Shown: positions 7,737-16,942, numbered from the stretch's first letter. The stretch: 27,343 nt of DNA from Puniceicoccales bacterium (GCA_031254835.1 JAIRTQ010000002.1:1-27343), one strand, 5' to 3'. The notes: generated from the letters alone by a model not told the origin. Translations and numbers: made by a program.

Positions 7737-8249
7737 GTGGGACGCAGGATTTTATGCCTTAGTGTAACTTTTTGCGCGTTGCTCGGGTCGGCTTTTGGAG
7801 GTGAGCAGCCCGTTGTGTATACAACTGGCACGCACTCTGATGTGCAAAGCGCCGTTAGGGAAGTAAGCGATAGCGACGCGCTGCTTTTTCCGCAAAGTAT
7901 CTTCATCTTTAGCCAAGAAGTCCGTACTAACAAAAGCCTCGGCCTCTTGGGCGTAGAGTCCACCGATAGCGGGCCGCTGACGGTTCTGGAAAAATCCGAA
8001 AGCGACAACTGCCGATTTTTTTATTTTTCCGGCGCCGGCGGGAGCAATTTTTTCAACAAACCGGCTAACAGCAGCACCTTCACGGTGGAATCGGCCGCTA
8101 CGCTGCGCATCGCCTATGGGCAAGATATAAATGTTTATGAATTCAATGAGAGCACCTTAGCCGTTGATTCGCATAGGAAATCGGTGCCCTACGATCCGGA
8201 TTTCATGCGGAGCGAAGTCGGCGCCGCGGGGCTGTTGCTTTTTTTCTAG
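7737..8249 (+). CDS. Unknown exported protein
   Basis: A 170-residue protein starting at GTG 7737 with a signal peptide (MGRRILCLSVTFCALLGSAFG). The mature part, with short strands and many Ser/Asn/Thr (YFSGAGGSNFFNKPANSSTF, VESAATLRI), is reminiscent of the first turns of a parallel beta-helix, as in autotransporter passengers. No repeat is long enough to prove this, and no barrel follows. It ends abruptly in LLLFF at a run of T bases. It may be a whole small secreted protein or the stump of a larger one. fmt starts 20 bases downstream on the same strand. Confidence 0.55.
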   Translation: MGRRILCLSVTFCALLGSAFGGEQPVVYTTGTHSDVQSAVREVSDSDALLFPQSIFIFSQEVRTNKSLGLLGVESTDSGPLTVLEKSESDNCRFFYFSGAGGSNFFNKPANSSTFTVESAATLRIAYGQDINVYEFNESTLAVDSHRKSVPYDPDFMRSEVGAAGLLLFF

Positions 8250-8268
8250 ATACGCCCTTAGTGGTGGC

Positions 8269-9186
8269 ATGCGGCGTGTTGTATTTATTGGCTCCGGAAG
8301 CATCGGCGAAAAGACCTTCGCCTGGATGGCCGCGAACGACGGGAAGCAATTTCGATTGGTTGGCGCTGCCTGCGGCCGGGACGTCCGCGCCGGCAGGGGG
8401 ATGAAGCTGCAGGCCAACCCCATAGGAAAACTGGCCGAGCGGCTTGGCTTGGAGCTTTTACGGACCGATCGGCCCAACGGGGAGCTGCTTCCCTGGCTCA
8501 AAAAACGGGAGGTCGATCTGGCTATCATCTTTGCCTATGGCCACATATTGAGTCAGTCGGTGTTGGACGGCCCAGCGCTGGGATTTCTCAACCTGCACGC
8601 CTCCCTTCTGCCGGAACTGCGTGGGCCCAGTCCTATCGAGGGGGCGATTTTGCGGCAAAAAAGAGAAACGGGCATCACGCTCATGGGCATGGTGCGGCGC
8701 ATGGACGCGGGGCCGATCTACGGCCAGCTTGCCTTGCCGATCGACAAAAAAGAAACGGCGCAAACGCTGCGGGAAAAATTAGGAAATCTCGCTCCGGCAC
8801 TGCTTAAGGACAAGCTAGCCGGGATTTTAGACGGTTCCATCGCGCCCGTGGAACAGGACGAATCGCGTGCCACCTATACGGCGATGATTCGGAAGGAGGA
8901 TGGGTTGCTGGACTTCTCGCTAGCGGCGAATCGGCTGGAAGCGCAGGTGCGAGCCTACAGGACTTGGCCGGGAAGCTACTTTCCATTCGGTGCCGCGAAC
9001 GTGCGGGTTGGGCGGGTAGATGTCGGTCCCATTTTGCGCGATGCGGCCCCGGGAACCGTGTTGGGGCTGCGGGAAGATTTTTTAGAAATTGCCACGGCCG
9101 ACGGCACCCTCCGTTGCCTAGAGTTGCAGCTGCCCACGCGAAAAATGCTGCCGGCACGGACCGTCTGGGAGCGGATAAGCCGTTGA
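8269..9186 (+). CDS. fmt: Methionyl-tRNA formyltransferase
   Basis: Formylates the methionine on initiator tRNA using 10-formyltetrahydrofolate. The 305 residues are close to the usual ~310. The N-terminal Rossmann part begins VVFIGSGSIGEKTF. The catalytic triad is visible as N108 and H110 in FLNLHASLLPELRGPSPIEG and D146 in RRMDAGPIYGQ. The C-terminal OB-like domain spans roughly residues 200-305. The frame is open upstream, but ATG 8269 gives the family N-terminus and is preceded by GTGGTGG. No def or rsmB gene lies next to it, unlike in many genomes. Confidence 0.95.
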   Translation: MRRVVFIGSGSIGEKTFAWMAANDGKQFRLVGAACGRDVRAGRGMKLQANPIGKLAERLGLELLRTDRPNGELLPWLKKREVDLAIIFAYGHILSQSVLDGPALGFLNLHASLLPELRGPSPIEGAILRQKRETGITLMGMVRRMDAGPIYGQLALPIDKKETAQTLREKLGNLAPALLKDKLAGILDGSIAPVEQDESRATYTAMIRKEDGLLDFSLAANRLEAQVRAYRTWPGSYFPFGAANVRVGRVDVGPILRDAAPGTVLGLREDFLEIATADGTLRCLELQLPTRKMLPARTVWERISR

Positions 9187-9253
9187 CGTTCGCCAAACTG
9201 GGAGGCCGGCCGAAATGGTCTACGGCTTTCGCCCGATGGGAGCTGATGCTCCG

Positions 9254-9971
9254 CTAAAAGGTGCAGCCTAGCGTACAGCCAAGGCAGATAGTGTCCCGAT
9301 CATAGGTCAGCCAACCATCCAGCTCCAGACGGCTGAAGAATTTTTTTCTCAGGTCCAAAGAGAGTGTGGGGACGGCGCCGTTTTTGCCTAAAGTGCCGCC
9401 GCTGCCATTCCATTGCCAGCCCCAACCGATGGATCCGTTGGACACTAAATGGCTGCTCCGTATTGGAATTCCACTCTACGCCGATGCCTAGGACCGTTCG
9501 AAACTGCTGGCAATGGCGGCGGCCGGCCGATCCTTCTCCCAAACGCCGCGATAGATGGCGTCAACCCAAGGACCCGCCTGCCACTGGCCGCGGCCGACGA
9601 AATTTCGCATGGCCAGACAGTCGACGGAGAAGCGTATCGCCGTCAAAGAGCAGCTCTAGGGCTGTCCGTCTGTTCAGGGCGGCGCAATGCAGATAGGCTT
9701 CCGTGTGGCGGGAATCCAGCTGAATTCGTAAGATGCGGATATCGAGAGATCTGTCGCCCACATCCAGCCGCCCGGCCGGACCGACCGTAAGCCGTTCGCA
9801 CCTTTGGAATCCGTCCGGCAACGATTGGCGATCAAGGATCTCTAGCCTAGCGGCTAGGCCGCCATGTCTACCCGCCGTGGCCGGCCACTCACCTATCGAT
9901 CCAGCACCCCACACCGTAGCGGAAAATAAGAGGACCGGCGAAATTTTTCTCAGTTTCCGGATGAAACACAT
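9254..9971 (-). pseudogene. Decayed outer-membrane beta-barrel gene (at least three frameshifts)
   Basis: ATG 9971 begins MCFIRKLRKISPVLLFSATV, a signal peptide ending near VWGAGS. Frame A continues to a TGA at 9561-9563. From about 9650 the protein-like signal moves to frame B (TAIRFSVDCLAMRNF, then GQWQAGPWVDAIYRGVWEKD), which is closed by TAG 9476-9478. It moves back to frame A (RTVLGIGVEWNSNTEQPFS), then again to frame B (NGSIGWGWQWNGSGG ... RLELDGWLTYDRDT), which ends in GCTLGCTF with a terminal Phe. The pieces together make about 235 residues with a signal peptide and a beta-barrel-like C-terminus. Single-read errors are an alternative, but three in 700 bp within otherwise clean sequence is unlikely. 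Confidence 0.65.
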
Positions 9972-10186
9972 TGCGCCTGCCGTGACCGAATTTTCGATGG
10001 GCTCAAGAAACCTTTTTATTATCTTTTCGAGGGCACTGCCTTGCAAGAATTTTCAGCGGATGATGCTATTTCTAAAAGCTTACCGACAGACCCACACCAT
10101 CTGGGCCGTCGACGCGACGGAGACCCAAATTCAATGGCCAAAAAAAACCAAAAGGCGTACCATTCCGGCAAAGTAAAGTATGTTAT

Positions 10187-11308
10187 CTAAAGGTCCTCCG
10201 CATGCTTTATGGCATTTGCCCAACGGATCCCGCCGATTTTTGCGATACGATCTCCATCAGCCGAAAAGGCTGGTGCGAACTCTGTGAAAAGTGCTTTCAT
10301 TTTTTCGTATTCAGGGCTGTTCTTTCCATATTTCACCGCAGTAAAATGGAGCATGTCCATCCCATCCTTTTGGGCGAGCAGGATAGCTGGCCCCGTTTCA
10401 TATTTATCAAATTCCTGGAATAGCGATTTTTTCAAATCTTCTGGATCATGTCGCATTGCAAATGTAATAAATGATTTGCGGCCTTCTTCCGTATCAAAGG
10501 GATTGCCGTTGAAAAATAATTGCCTAAATTCACTGCATGCGACCACTTTCTTGCCGAAAAGCTCCTTCAGTTTTTCCGTATCATTGGGAGTCTGGATCAT
10601 GCCATGGCAGCGGATCAAAAAATCCTGCACTTCTTTACCCAAACATGCATTCAATATGTTGCAAATGAGGGTCCAAATTTCTTTTTGATCGTCGGCATGA
10701 AATGCCGGAGTTGACGCACAAAATGATACGAGATTGCCACACGTAATGCGGTCGGCGTCTCCGCTAGCTGGAAGTTGGATGCGCTGATCTTCGGTGAGAA
10801 GCTGATTCAGCTCATAAGGGGACAAGACATTATTTGCTATTGATAAAATTTCTCTAACGCATGACGCCAGCGAAGCAGATTCATCCGAATTGTCGTTCGG
10901 CTCCGCAGAAGCAATTCCGGCTAAAAATATGACCTTTGCGGCGGCGCAACTACCTCCGCAAGAGGGATTTTTGCCGTCGTTCAGCAAAAGTGCTCTTCGC
11001 TGCTCATTCGGCTTTAGAAGTTTTACTAACTTTACATAATCTTTCGCAGTTGTCGCTATGCGTGCGAGGTCCTTGACTTCCACTTCTCGAACAAAGCCGT
11101 CATTAGATATGAGAAAATGACAGGTGGACACAATGAGTCCCCAGAGGCCGAGCACACCATTGTCATATAAGGCGCGTGCCTCTTCTTTGCTTCCAATTTT
11201 TATGCCGAGGTAGCTCTTACTGAATGATGTTTTTTTCTCTTGATCAAGATTATCTGGAATATAGCGGGCAGCACTGAGTCCGCTCCCCGACATGAAAGGA
11301 GTAGTCAT
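10187..11308 (-). CDS. Unknown 373-residue soluble protein, effector candidate
   Basis: No domain was recognised. The N-terminus (MTTPFMSGSGLSAARYIPDN) is Ser/Thr-rich and lacks a signal peptide, which is compatible with a type III signal but does not prove one. The rest is mainly helical, with scattered Cys (CGGSCAAAK at ~117-125; CREIL; CGNLVSFCAS) and no membrane segment. The C-terminal third (GPAILLAQKDGMDMLHFTAVKYGK) faintly recalls an ankyrin-like helix pair, but no repeat is convincing. ATG 11308 lacks a clear Shine-Dalgarno sequence; an inner ATG six codons in is an alternative. The region is AT-richer than nearby housekeeping genes, which suggests an acquired gene. Confidence 0.65.
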   Translation of the reverse strand: MTTPFMSGSGLSAARYIPDNLDQEKKTSFSKSYLGIKIGSKEEARALYDNGVLGLWGLIVSTCHFLISNDGFVREVEVKDLARIATTAKDYVKLVKLLKPNEQRRALLLNDGKNPSCGGSCAAAKVIFLAGIASAEPNDNSDESASLASCVREILSIANNVLSPYELNQLLTEDQRIQLPASGDADRITCGNLVSFCASTPAFHADDQKEIWTLICNILNACLGKEVQDFLIRCHGMIQTPNDTEKLKELFGKKVVACSEFRQLFFNGNPFDTEEGRKSFITFAMRHDPEDLKKSLFQEFDKYETGPAILLAQKDGMDMLHFTAVKYGKNSPEYEKMKALFTEFAPAFSADGDRIAKIGGIRWANAIKHAEDL

Positions 11309-11507
11309 AAGATGGTGCCAATTGTACCTTTATTCCTAATTTAGTCCAACAAAAAATGGAAGTAAAGTCATCTCGCTGTGAGCCAGAGAGCAACAAGCTC
11401 ATCCGCGGCAAGCGGCCGGAAACCGACCCTTCGTCCGCATGGCCGCGTCGCCAAGACCACGACAATTGTGCTTGCTTTCCCCAGGGGGAAAGGTGGGTTT
11501 TGTGCCC

Positions 11508-12077
11508 ATGACTTCTTCTGAGAAGAAAGTTCTAATTCCGCTCGCGGAAGGTTTTGAGCCGATTGAGGCGCTAATGCCGGTCGACATGCTGCGGCGGGCG
11601 GGAATTGGCGCCGTCCTGGCTTCGCTAGATGGGGCCGAGATAGTTCGAGGAATTAATAATATCGGCGTTGCTGCGGACGGTCCGCTAGACGGCTATGCCA
11701 TGGAGGACTTTGACGCCCTGTACCTTCCCGGTGGCTCACGGGGGGCCGTTCTGCTGCGGCGGAATGCGACGGTGCTGAAGCTGGTCCGCGCCACCTTCAA
11801 CCAGGGAAAAACCATCGCTGCCATTTGCGCCGCACCGGCCGTGTTGAAAGGTCTTGGTCTACTGGAGAACCGAAATTTTACGGCCTATTGGGCCATAGTG
11901 AAGGGAGCCCGCGAGGAATGCCAATTCTTGGAGGACGGCCAAATCCTTACTGGACGTGATCCGGGTGCGGCAGCAGTACTTAGCCTCGCACTCTTACGGC
12001 GATTGGCCGGTCCTGAGACGGCCGCTGCCGTGGCCAAATCCATGGGGTTTCCTGTCACTGAGACCGAAAAGAGCTAA
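11508..12077 (+). CDS. DJ-1/PfpI family protein (YajL/DJ-1 type)
   Basis: A 189-residue flavodoxin-like protein of the DJ-1/ThiJ/PfpI superfamily. The nucleophile-elbow Cys is C107 in IAAICAAPAVL (family form ICAGP). The supporting acid is E20 in AEGFEPIEA, aligning with E18 of human DJ-1. The later DGQILTGRDPGAA matches the family's DGLILTSRGPGT. Members act in oxidative or carbonyl stress defence; the exact reaction is debated and is not decided here. The start was set at ATG 11508, where the family N-terminus begins, although the frame opens at 11439. It lies 17 bases before the aminopeptidase gene and is probably in one operon with it. Confidence 0.88.
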   Translation: MTSSEKKVLIPLAEGFEPIEALMPVDMLRRAGIGAVLASLDGAEIVRGINNIGVAADGPLDGYAMEDFDALYLPGGSRGAVLLRRNATVLKLVRATFNQGKTIAAICAAPAVLKGLGLLENRNFTAYWAIVKGAREECQFLEDGQILTGRDPGAAAVLSLALLRRLAGPETAAAVAKSMGFPVTETEKS

Positions 12078-12094
12078 CGCAGCTAAGGAATAGA

Positions 12095-13210
12095 ATGGAT
12101 CCACGCTATGACGAATTGGCGACGCTGCTGGTGGAGCACTCCATGGCGGTGCAAAAGGGAGAGCGGGTGCTGATCGACTGCGAGGCGGTGCCCGACGGCA
12201 TGACCATCGCACTCATGCGAGCCGTGCGGCGTCGGGGCGGCCGGCCTTTTTTCCGGACCTTTCCTGCGCGGATTCGGCGTGAATTTCTCTGCCAAGGGGC
12301 CATGGAAGATTTTCAACTCGTCGGCGAGCTGGCGCTCCAGGAGATGCGGCAGATGCAGTGCTATGTGGCACTGCGGGGCGCGGAAAACGCCTTCGAACTG
12401 GGAGATGTTTCGGCGGAAAGGCAGCGGCTTTTCGCAAAAGCCATGAAGCCGGCCTTGGACTATCGCGTAGAAAAAACCCGCTGGGTGGTACTACGCTGGC
12501 CCAATGGAGCCATGGCTCAGCTGGCGAAGACGTCAACGGAGGCATTTGAAGATTTCTTTTTTCGCGTATGCACCTTCGATTACTCCCTCATGGAGCCAGG
12601 CATGGCGACGCTGAAGGCTCGAATGGAGCGGACGGATCAGGTGCGCATCCTCTCGCCGGGGACAGATCTGCGCTTCTCCATCCGCTCCATCGGCGCCACC
12701 CCCTGCTGCGGCCACCACAATATCCCAGATGGGGAAATCTATACGGCGCCGGTGCGGGACAGCGTGGAAGGCACTATCACCTACAATACCCCTTCCGTTT
12801 ACCGCGGGATTTGCTTTGAGAACATTCGCTTCCGCTTTGAGAAAGGTCGTATCGTCGAGGCCACGGCCAGCGACACGGCGGCGCTCAATGCCATTCTGGA
12901 TTCGGACGAGGGCGCCCGCTATGTGGGCGAATTTGCCCTGGGCGTGAATCCGCATATTCTCAAGCCGCTCTGCGATATCCTTTTTGATGAAAAGATCGCC
13001 GGCTCCCTACATTTTACGCCGGGGCAGGCCTATGAAGGAATCAGCGACAATGGCAACCGGTCGCAAATTCACTGGGATCTGGTCCTCATCCAACGGCCGG
13101 ACTACGGTGGCGGGGAGATCTACTTCGACGGGGAATTAGTCCGCAAGGATGGACTTTTCCTGCCGGAAGAATTGCGTCCGCTAAATTCGGATCGACTCCT
13201 ATCGCGATAA
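12095..13210 (+). CDS. M29 family metallo-aminopeptidase
   Basis: A 371-residue cytosolic aminopeptidase of the M29 (AmpS / aminopeptidase T) family, which removes N-terminal residues using two metal ions. Expected metal ligands are visible: E214 in NIPDGEIYTAPV, E279 in YVGEFALGVN, H306 in SLHFTPGQAY, and H326 and D328 in SQIHWDLV. The C-terminal GGGEIYFDGELVRKDGLF also fits the family. Length is slightly short of the usual ~400. ATG 12095 is preceded by AAGGA at good spacing. With the DJ-1 gene just upstream it probably forms a two-gene unit for peptide turnover and stress. Confidence 0.92.
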   Translation: MDPRYDELATLLVEHSMAVQKGERVLIDCEAVPDGMTIALMRAVRRRGGRPFFRTFPARIRREFLCQGAMEDFQLVGELALQEMRQMQCYVALRGAENAFELGDVSAERQRLFAKAMKPALDYRVEKTRWVVLRWPNGAMAQLAKTSTEAFEDFFFRVCTFDYSLMEPGMATLKARMERTDQVRILSPGTDLRFSIRSIGATPCCGHHNIPDGEIYTAPVRDSVEGTITYNTPSVYRGICFENIRFRFEKGRIVEATASDTAALNAILDSDEGARYVGEFALGVNPHILKPLCDILFDEKIAGSLHFTPGQAYEGISDNGNRSQIHWDLVLIQRPDYGGGEIYFDGELVRKDGLFLPEELRPLNSDRLLSR

Positions 13211-13235
13211 TGACGACAGCTATTTACGGAATGGG

Positions 13236-16103
13236 CTATTCCCCATAGCGCACAAAATCCGCTCGCTGCCAGTGGCTTTGGCTAATGTTGTAGCATAGGA
13301 TGGCGTTTCTCTCCCGAATGCAGTGGAGCAGTATTTGCTCGTGGACATAGCGCAGCCTATCGGTTACCGTCCGGATGGCCTGATCCACGTCCTCGCAGGA
13401 AGTTGCCGCCTCAGTGAACGTTAGCGAAGTGTCGTCTTTTCTGATAATGGGGCCGAGATCAGGAAAGTGGATCGCATTGCTAGCGCTGTCGTGTAGATCA
13501 AGATAGTCCCACAGGCTGCGAAGGTCCCGGATGCTGTCGGAATTGAAGATCGGATTTGAGCCGTCCCTATTGCGTGGCTGTGACTGCCATCCAAGCTGGC
13601 CCGTAAGAATATGGCACTTTTTTTCTCGATCTTGGATGGCTAGCGTCCACGTTTCGGGATTCCCATTTTCGATGTGCAGCACAGGCCTTCCGTAAGTGAT
13701 GCAGCTAAGCTCCAGCTCGTGTATCCCGCCGTATGCCGTCGGAGTGAAAGTGACGTTTGCGGCATAATTTACATAGCGGACCAGCGCGCTCGCGTCATTG
13801 TCCCGCCAGTTGTGCCGTCCGTAAGTTCGGTTGGCATCCAAACTTCGACTAACCATAAAAAGAGGTGTGCCGGGCGCGTCACGGGCGAAGAGACTATCAT
13901 CGAAGGTGCTGCGGTGAAATCTGCCATGGATTACGCGCCACGGAAGCTGATATCCTCTGCTGAGGGATATGAGCCTTTCTTGGTAGTCGTTCTGCGAGTA
14001 GTTGTTGTTCGTAACGTTGGTTTTCAAACTGCGTAAGTTTTCCAGCCCTACTACATCTTCGCTATCCTGCGTGTGCTGTTCTAGTGCCGCCATATTCAGG
14101 ACTACGCCTGTCTGATGTGCCAGGTCGAGTAGATCTTGGTTCCTCGGATCTGCTATGGCTGCGTTGATGTGTTCCAGCAATTCTTCCCGAGCGGCCAAAA
14201 GGGGGCTACCCGGCGGAATATTCCATGCGCTCACGCGAGCCAGATTGTCCTTCAGAATCAGATTGTCGAGGAGTCTCATGGTAGCACCCATTTGCTCCTG
14301 AGTAATGTCTTCTTCTAAATTTCTATTTTCTATCGCATGTTGCAATGTTTGCGCGGCCTGGCGAACTTGTGCATCACCGTTGCGAACATATTCTTTGACC
14401 ACCTCAAGCATGTCTATCTCTCGGGCCAAAAGTTCCACCTGGTTCCGCATGCGTTGGACCCAAGCCTTGTTGAGATTGTCAGACGATGGAGGCTGCGTAA
14501 GGGCCACTAGCCGATCGATACGCACCCCGATGGGAGAATCTGCCGCGTAATTTTTCCTTACCCGCTTCAGGTGGATTACTAGCTGCTCACAGGCGCAACG
14601 GAAATGCAGCCTCCTGCACGACATCATGGTTTCTCCGGGTTCCATCGGGGCCTGAGACGCTACCGTGTGGAAGTAGCAATCGCCGCCGCCTCCACATTCG
14701 ACGGGTCGAAATTCGAAATTTCCGCAGCGGATGATCTCCGAGACGCTAGATTGTCCTCCAGCAGGAGCACTTTGTTGAGTTTGTCGCCTGGCAGTCCCCT
14801 GCTGAGGAGAATTTGTGATGGCCGACACGAAACGGGTAACGCGTGTGATATAGTCGCTGCTGGTTCGAGAATAGATGTAGCAGCCGATCCAATAGATTGC
14901 CGGGAAAATGGCAACGCAGCTTAGCAGGCGAGTAATCTGACCTTTCCAACTTACGGCTACGGCCAACGTGCGACATTGCTCACAAACATCTTCCATCCTG
15001 CCCAGGCTAGGATTTTTCAAAATGGTCTCTCTTATCATGGGACCATGATACATAAGCTGAATCGGATTAAACGGAGTAACCATCTCGCCTACCAAAAAAG
15101 TGTACGAATTTTCTAAAAAAAGCAAGACAAGTCCTCCGCAAATGGTGGGCTGTCCACTTCTATCTAGTTTTCCTCTGCGTGGATATGGCCTATAAATCTT
15201 ACTGCGAAACCTATGGACGAAATGTCTGCCTCCGCGCAAGCATAGCGCTAATTTGATCCTATCCGCTACGATAGCATTGCGCACGAGCGTAATATCGGAT
15301 TGCCATTTTGCTCTGGCAGCATTTCGATTTTCTGCTATGACAACGCTGTTGCGGGCTCTGTAGCAGCGATAGCCGACGTCTGAAAGGATCGCGTAGGTCG
15401 ACGCCCTCTTAGAGGTGAAGTAAAAAAGAAATACACTACCACCGAAGACGATGTGATTTTGCGATGCAAAAGTCAACTGCCCGTTGGCGGCGGTTCGCAA
15501 CAGATTGCCGCGCCACAGTTGTGAGCAAGGAATTTTCATTACCTTGCTCCTGCCCTGCAAAATTTTCGCCATCTTGTCCCGTCTGAGTAGACTGTAAATT
15601 TCCATCGCGTTTCTGGCCCTATTCGTTGCAGCCGTATCGACCATCAGGCGTAGCGGTGACCGTTTTCCGTTTTCTTTTACCTCTTCTGCCCCAAAGAAGA
15701 TAATATCCGCGCCCGTTCCCTTTGCGAGCGCCAGAGCCCTTTCGCCAATGGTAGGGAAGAGTTCATCGTCGGCGTCCAAACAAAGGACGTATTTGCCTTT
15801 GGATGCGAGAATGGACCGGATGCGGGCGTAGAGGGCTCCCCGATTGCGCCCGTTTTCGAGGACTGTGATACGTGAGTCCTTTGCGGCGTAGGATTTTAAA
15901 ATCGCGAGGGAACCGTCCGTGGAGCCGTCATCCACGCAGATGATCTCGATGTCCTCCAAAGTTTGACTGCAGGCGCTGTCCAGCGCCGCCGGCAGCCAGG
16001 GCTCCACGTTGTAGACTGGGATGCAGATGGAAACCTTTGGGGCGGAAAAACCCAAAGAAGCAAGGCAAAGGAGTGGCAAAGTCACCCAGGCGAATCGGAC
16101 CAT
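13236..16103 (-). CDS. GT2 glycosyltransferase fused to an OTU-like cysteine protease region
   Basis: A 955-residue protein. Residues 1-21 form a signal peptide (MVRFAWVTLPLLCLASLGFS). Residues 24-~145 are a GT2 glycosyltransferase core: VSICIPVYNVEPWL, the nucleotide-binding VDDGSTDG at 57-64 and the DxD-type LDADDE at 109-114. Residues ~390-410 are a likely membrane segment (CVAIFPAIYWIGCYIY). Residues ~465-955 carry OTU-like marks: GGDCYFHTVA at 473-482 with candidate D475 and nucleophile C476, and YGGIHELELS at 791-800 followed by a PVLHI strand, matching the OTU pattern WGGxxELxxLS. A catalytic His is not certain; H944 in YNISQSHWQ is the best candidate. The span between motifs holds a ~200-residue helical insert. 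A GT2 domain plus a possible deubiquitinase suggests a host-directed role. The GT2 call is firm; the OTU call is by motif only. Confidence 0.75.
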   Translation of the reverse strand: MVRFAWVTLPLLCLASLGFSAPKVSICIPVYNVEPWLPAALDSACSQTLEDIEIICVDDGSTDGSLAILKSYAAKDSRITVLENGRNRGALYARIRSILASKGKYVLCLDADDELFPTIGERALALAKGTGADIIFFGAEEVKENGKRSPLRLMVDTAATNRARNAMEIYSLLRRDKMAKILQGRSKVMKIPCSQLWRGNLLRTAANGQLTFASQNHIVFGGSVFLFYFTSKRASTYAILSDVGYRCYRARNSVVIAENRNAARAKWQSDITLVRNAIVADRIKLALCLRGGRHFVHRFRSKIYRPYPRRGKLDRSGQPTICGGLVLLFLENSYTFLVGEMVTPFNPIQLMYHGPMIRETILKNPSLGRMEDVCEQCRTLAVAVSWKGQITRLLSCVAIFPAIYWIGCYIYSRTSSDYITRVTRFVSAITNSPQQGTARRQTQQSAPAGGQSSVSEIIRCGNFEFRPVECGGGGDCYFHTVASQAPMEPGETMMSCRRLHFRCACEQLVIHLKRVRKNYAADSPIGVRIDRLVALTQPPSSDNLNKAWVQRMRNQVELLAREIDMLEVVKEYVRNGDAQVRQAAQTLQHAIENRNLEEDITQEQMGATMRLLDNLILKDNLARVSAWNIPPGSPLLAAREELLEHINAAIADPRNQDLLDLAHQTGVVLNMAALEQHTQDSEDVVGLENLRSLKTNVTNNNYSQNDYQERLISLSRGYQLPWRVIHGRFHRSTFDDSLFARDAPGTPLFMVSRSLDANRTYGRHNWRDNDASALVRYVNYAANVTFTPTAYGGIHELELSCITYGRPVLHIENGNPETWTLAIQDREKKCHILTGQLGWQSQPRNRDGSNPIFNSDSIRDLRSLWDYLDLHDSASNAIHFPDLGPIIRKDDTSLTFTEAATSCEDVDQAIRTVTDRLRYVHEQILLHCIRERNAILCYNISQSHWQRADFVRYGE

Positions 16104-16219
16104 GGCGCTATGGTATTGGAATGGCGGCGCAGAGCAAATCTAATGCGAAGGAATTCGAAAGATTCGATTTGCATTCTTAGACTTGCGCCGGAAAAAATTT
16201 TCTCAAGCCTGGCCGCACG

Positions 16220-16942
16220 GTGGCCATTCGTCTGAAGCTGCAAAGGGGCAAGCTCATTGAACGGCCCAACCGCTTCATTTTTTGGGCAGATTTTAAAGGT
16301 GAGCGGCTCCGACTCCACTGTCCTGTGACGGGCAGTATCGGTGGGGTGAAGGACTTTCATGGAATTCCCTGCCTATTCAGCCCATCTGCGGCGGCCGGTC
16401 GCAGGACGGCCGGCACCGTGGAGGCCCTCTCCTTAGATCGCTGCCGCTCCTGGATCGGCATTAATCAAAACCGCATTAACGGCTGGATGGAGGAGCTGCT
16501 GCGGGCCGATGCAATGAAGAAAATGGTCCGCTGCAAGGGGGCGGAGATTTTGCACGAGATCAGGGAGGGAAATTCGCGGCTAGATCTCTGCGTGCGGCAC
16601 GAAGAACGACGTACCTACCTCGAGCTGAAGACCCCAATGCGGGACCTGTTTTTTGACGGAGATGCGCCCCTCTCTCGCCCGTCCGACCCTAATTACTTCG
16701 AGCGAGGCATTAAGCATTTTTATGAACTCGCCCGACTGGCCGGCGAGGGGAACCGGACCATCGTGGCGATTTGCTTCATGTACGACGCACAGGAATTCCG
16801 CCCACGGGAACAATCGGAATGGAGCAGGCGCATACGGGAGGCCGTGGACCACGCCAAAGGGCAGGGCGTGGAAAGCTGGCAGATTAACTTGAAAATCACC
16901 GATCGGCGCCTCTCGGTCCGGAGCCTTTTTCGGCTCTGGTAG
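16220..16942 (+). CDS. sfsA: SfsA family protein
   Basis: A 240-residue protein starting at GTG 16220. SfsA proteins have an OB-like N-terminal part and a PD-(D/E)xK-type C-terminal part; they were first linked to sugar fermentation and bind DNA. Visible marks are the N-terminal RFIFWADFKGERLRLHCPVTGS (family form ...HCPNTGSM), IGINQNRIN, D122 in NSRLDLCV, E135 and K137 in TYLELKT, then ERGIKHFYELARLA and RTIVAICFM. These fit the nuclease-like core. Its 3' end overlaps the 3' end of the convergent acyltransferase gene by 47 bases. The biochemical role in this organism is not known. Confidence 0.88.
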   Translation: MAIRLKLQRGKLIERPNRFIFWADFKGERLRLHCPVTGSIGGVKDFHGIPCLFSPSAAAGRRTAGTVEALSLDRCRSWIGINQNRINGWMEELLRADAMKKMVRCKGAEILHEIREGNSRLDLCVRHEERRTYLELKTPMRDLFFDGDAPLSRPSDPNYFERGIKHFYELARLAGEGNRTIVAICFMYDAQEFRPREQSEWSRRIREAVDHAKGQGVESWQINLKITDRRLSVRSLFRLW

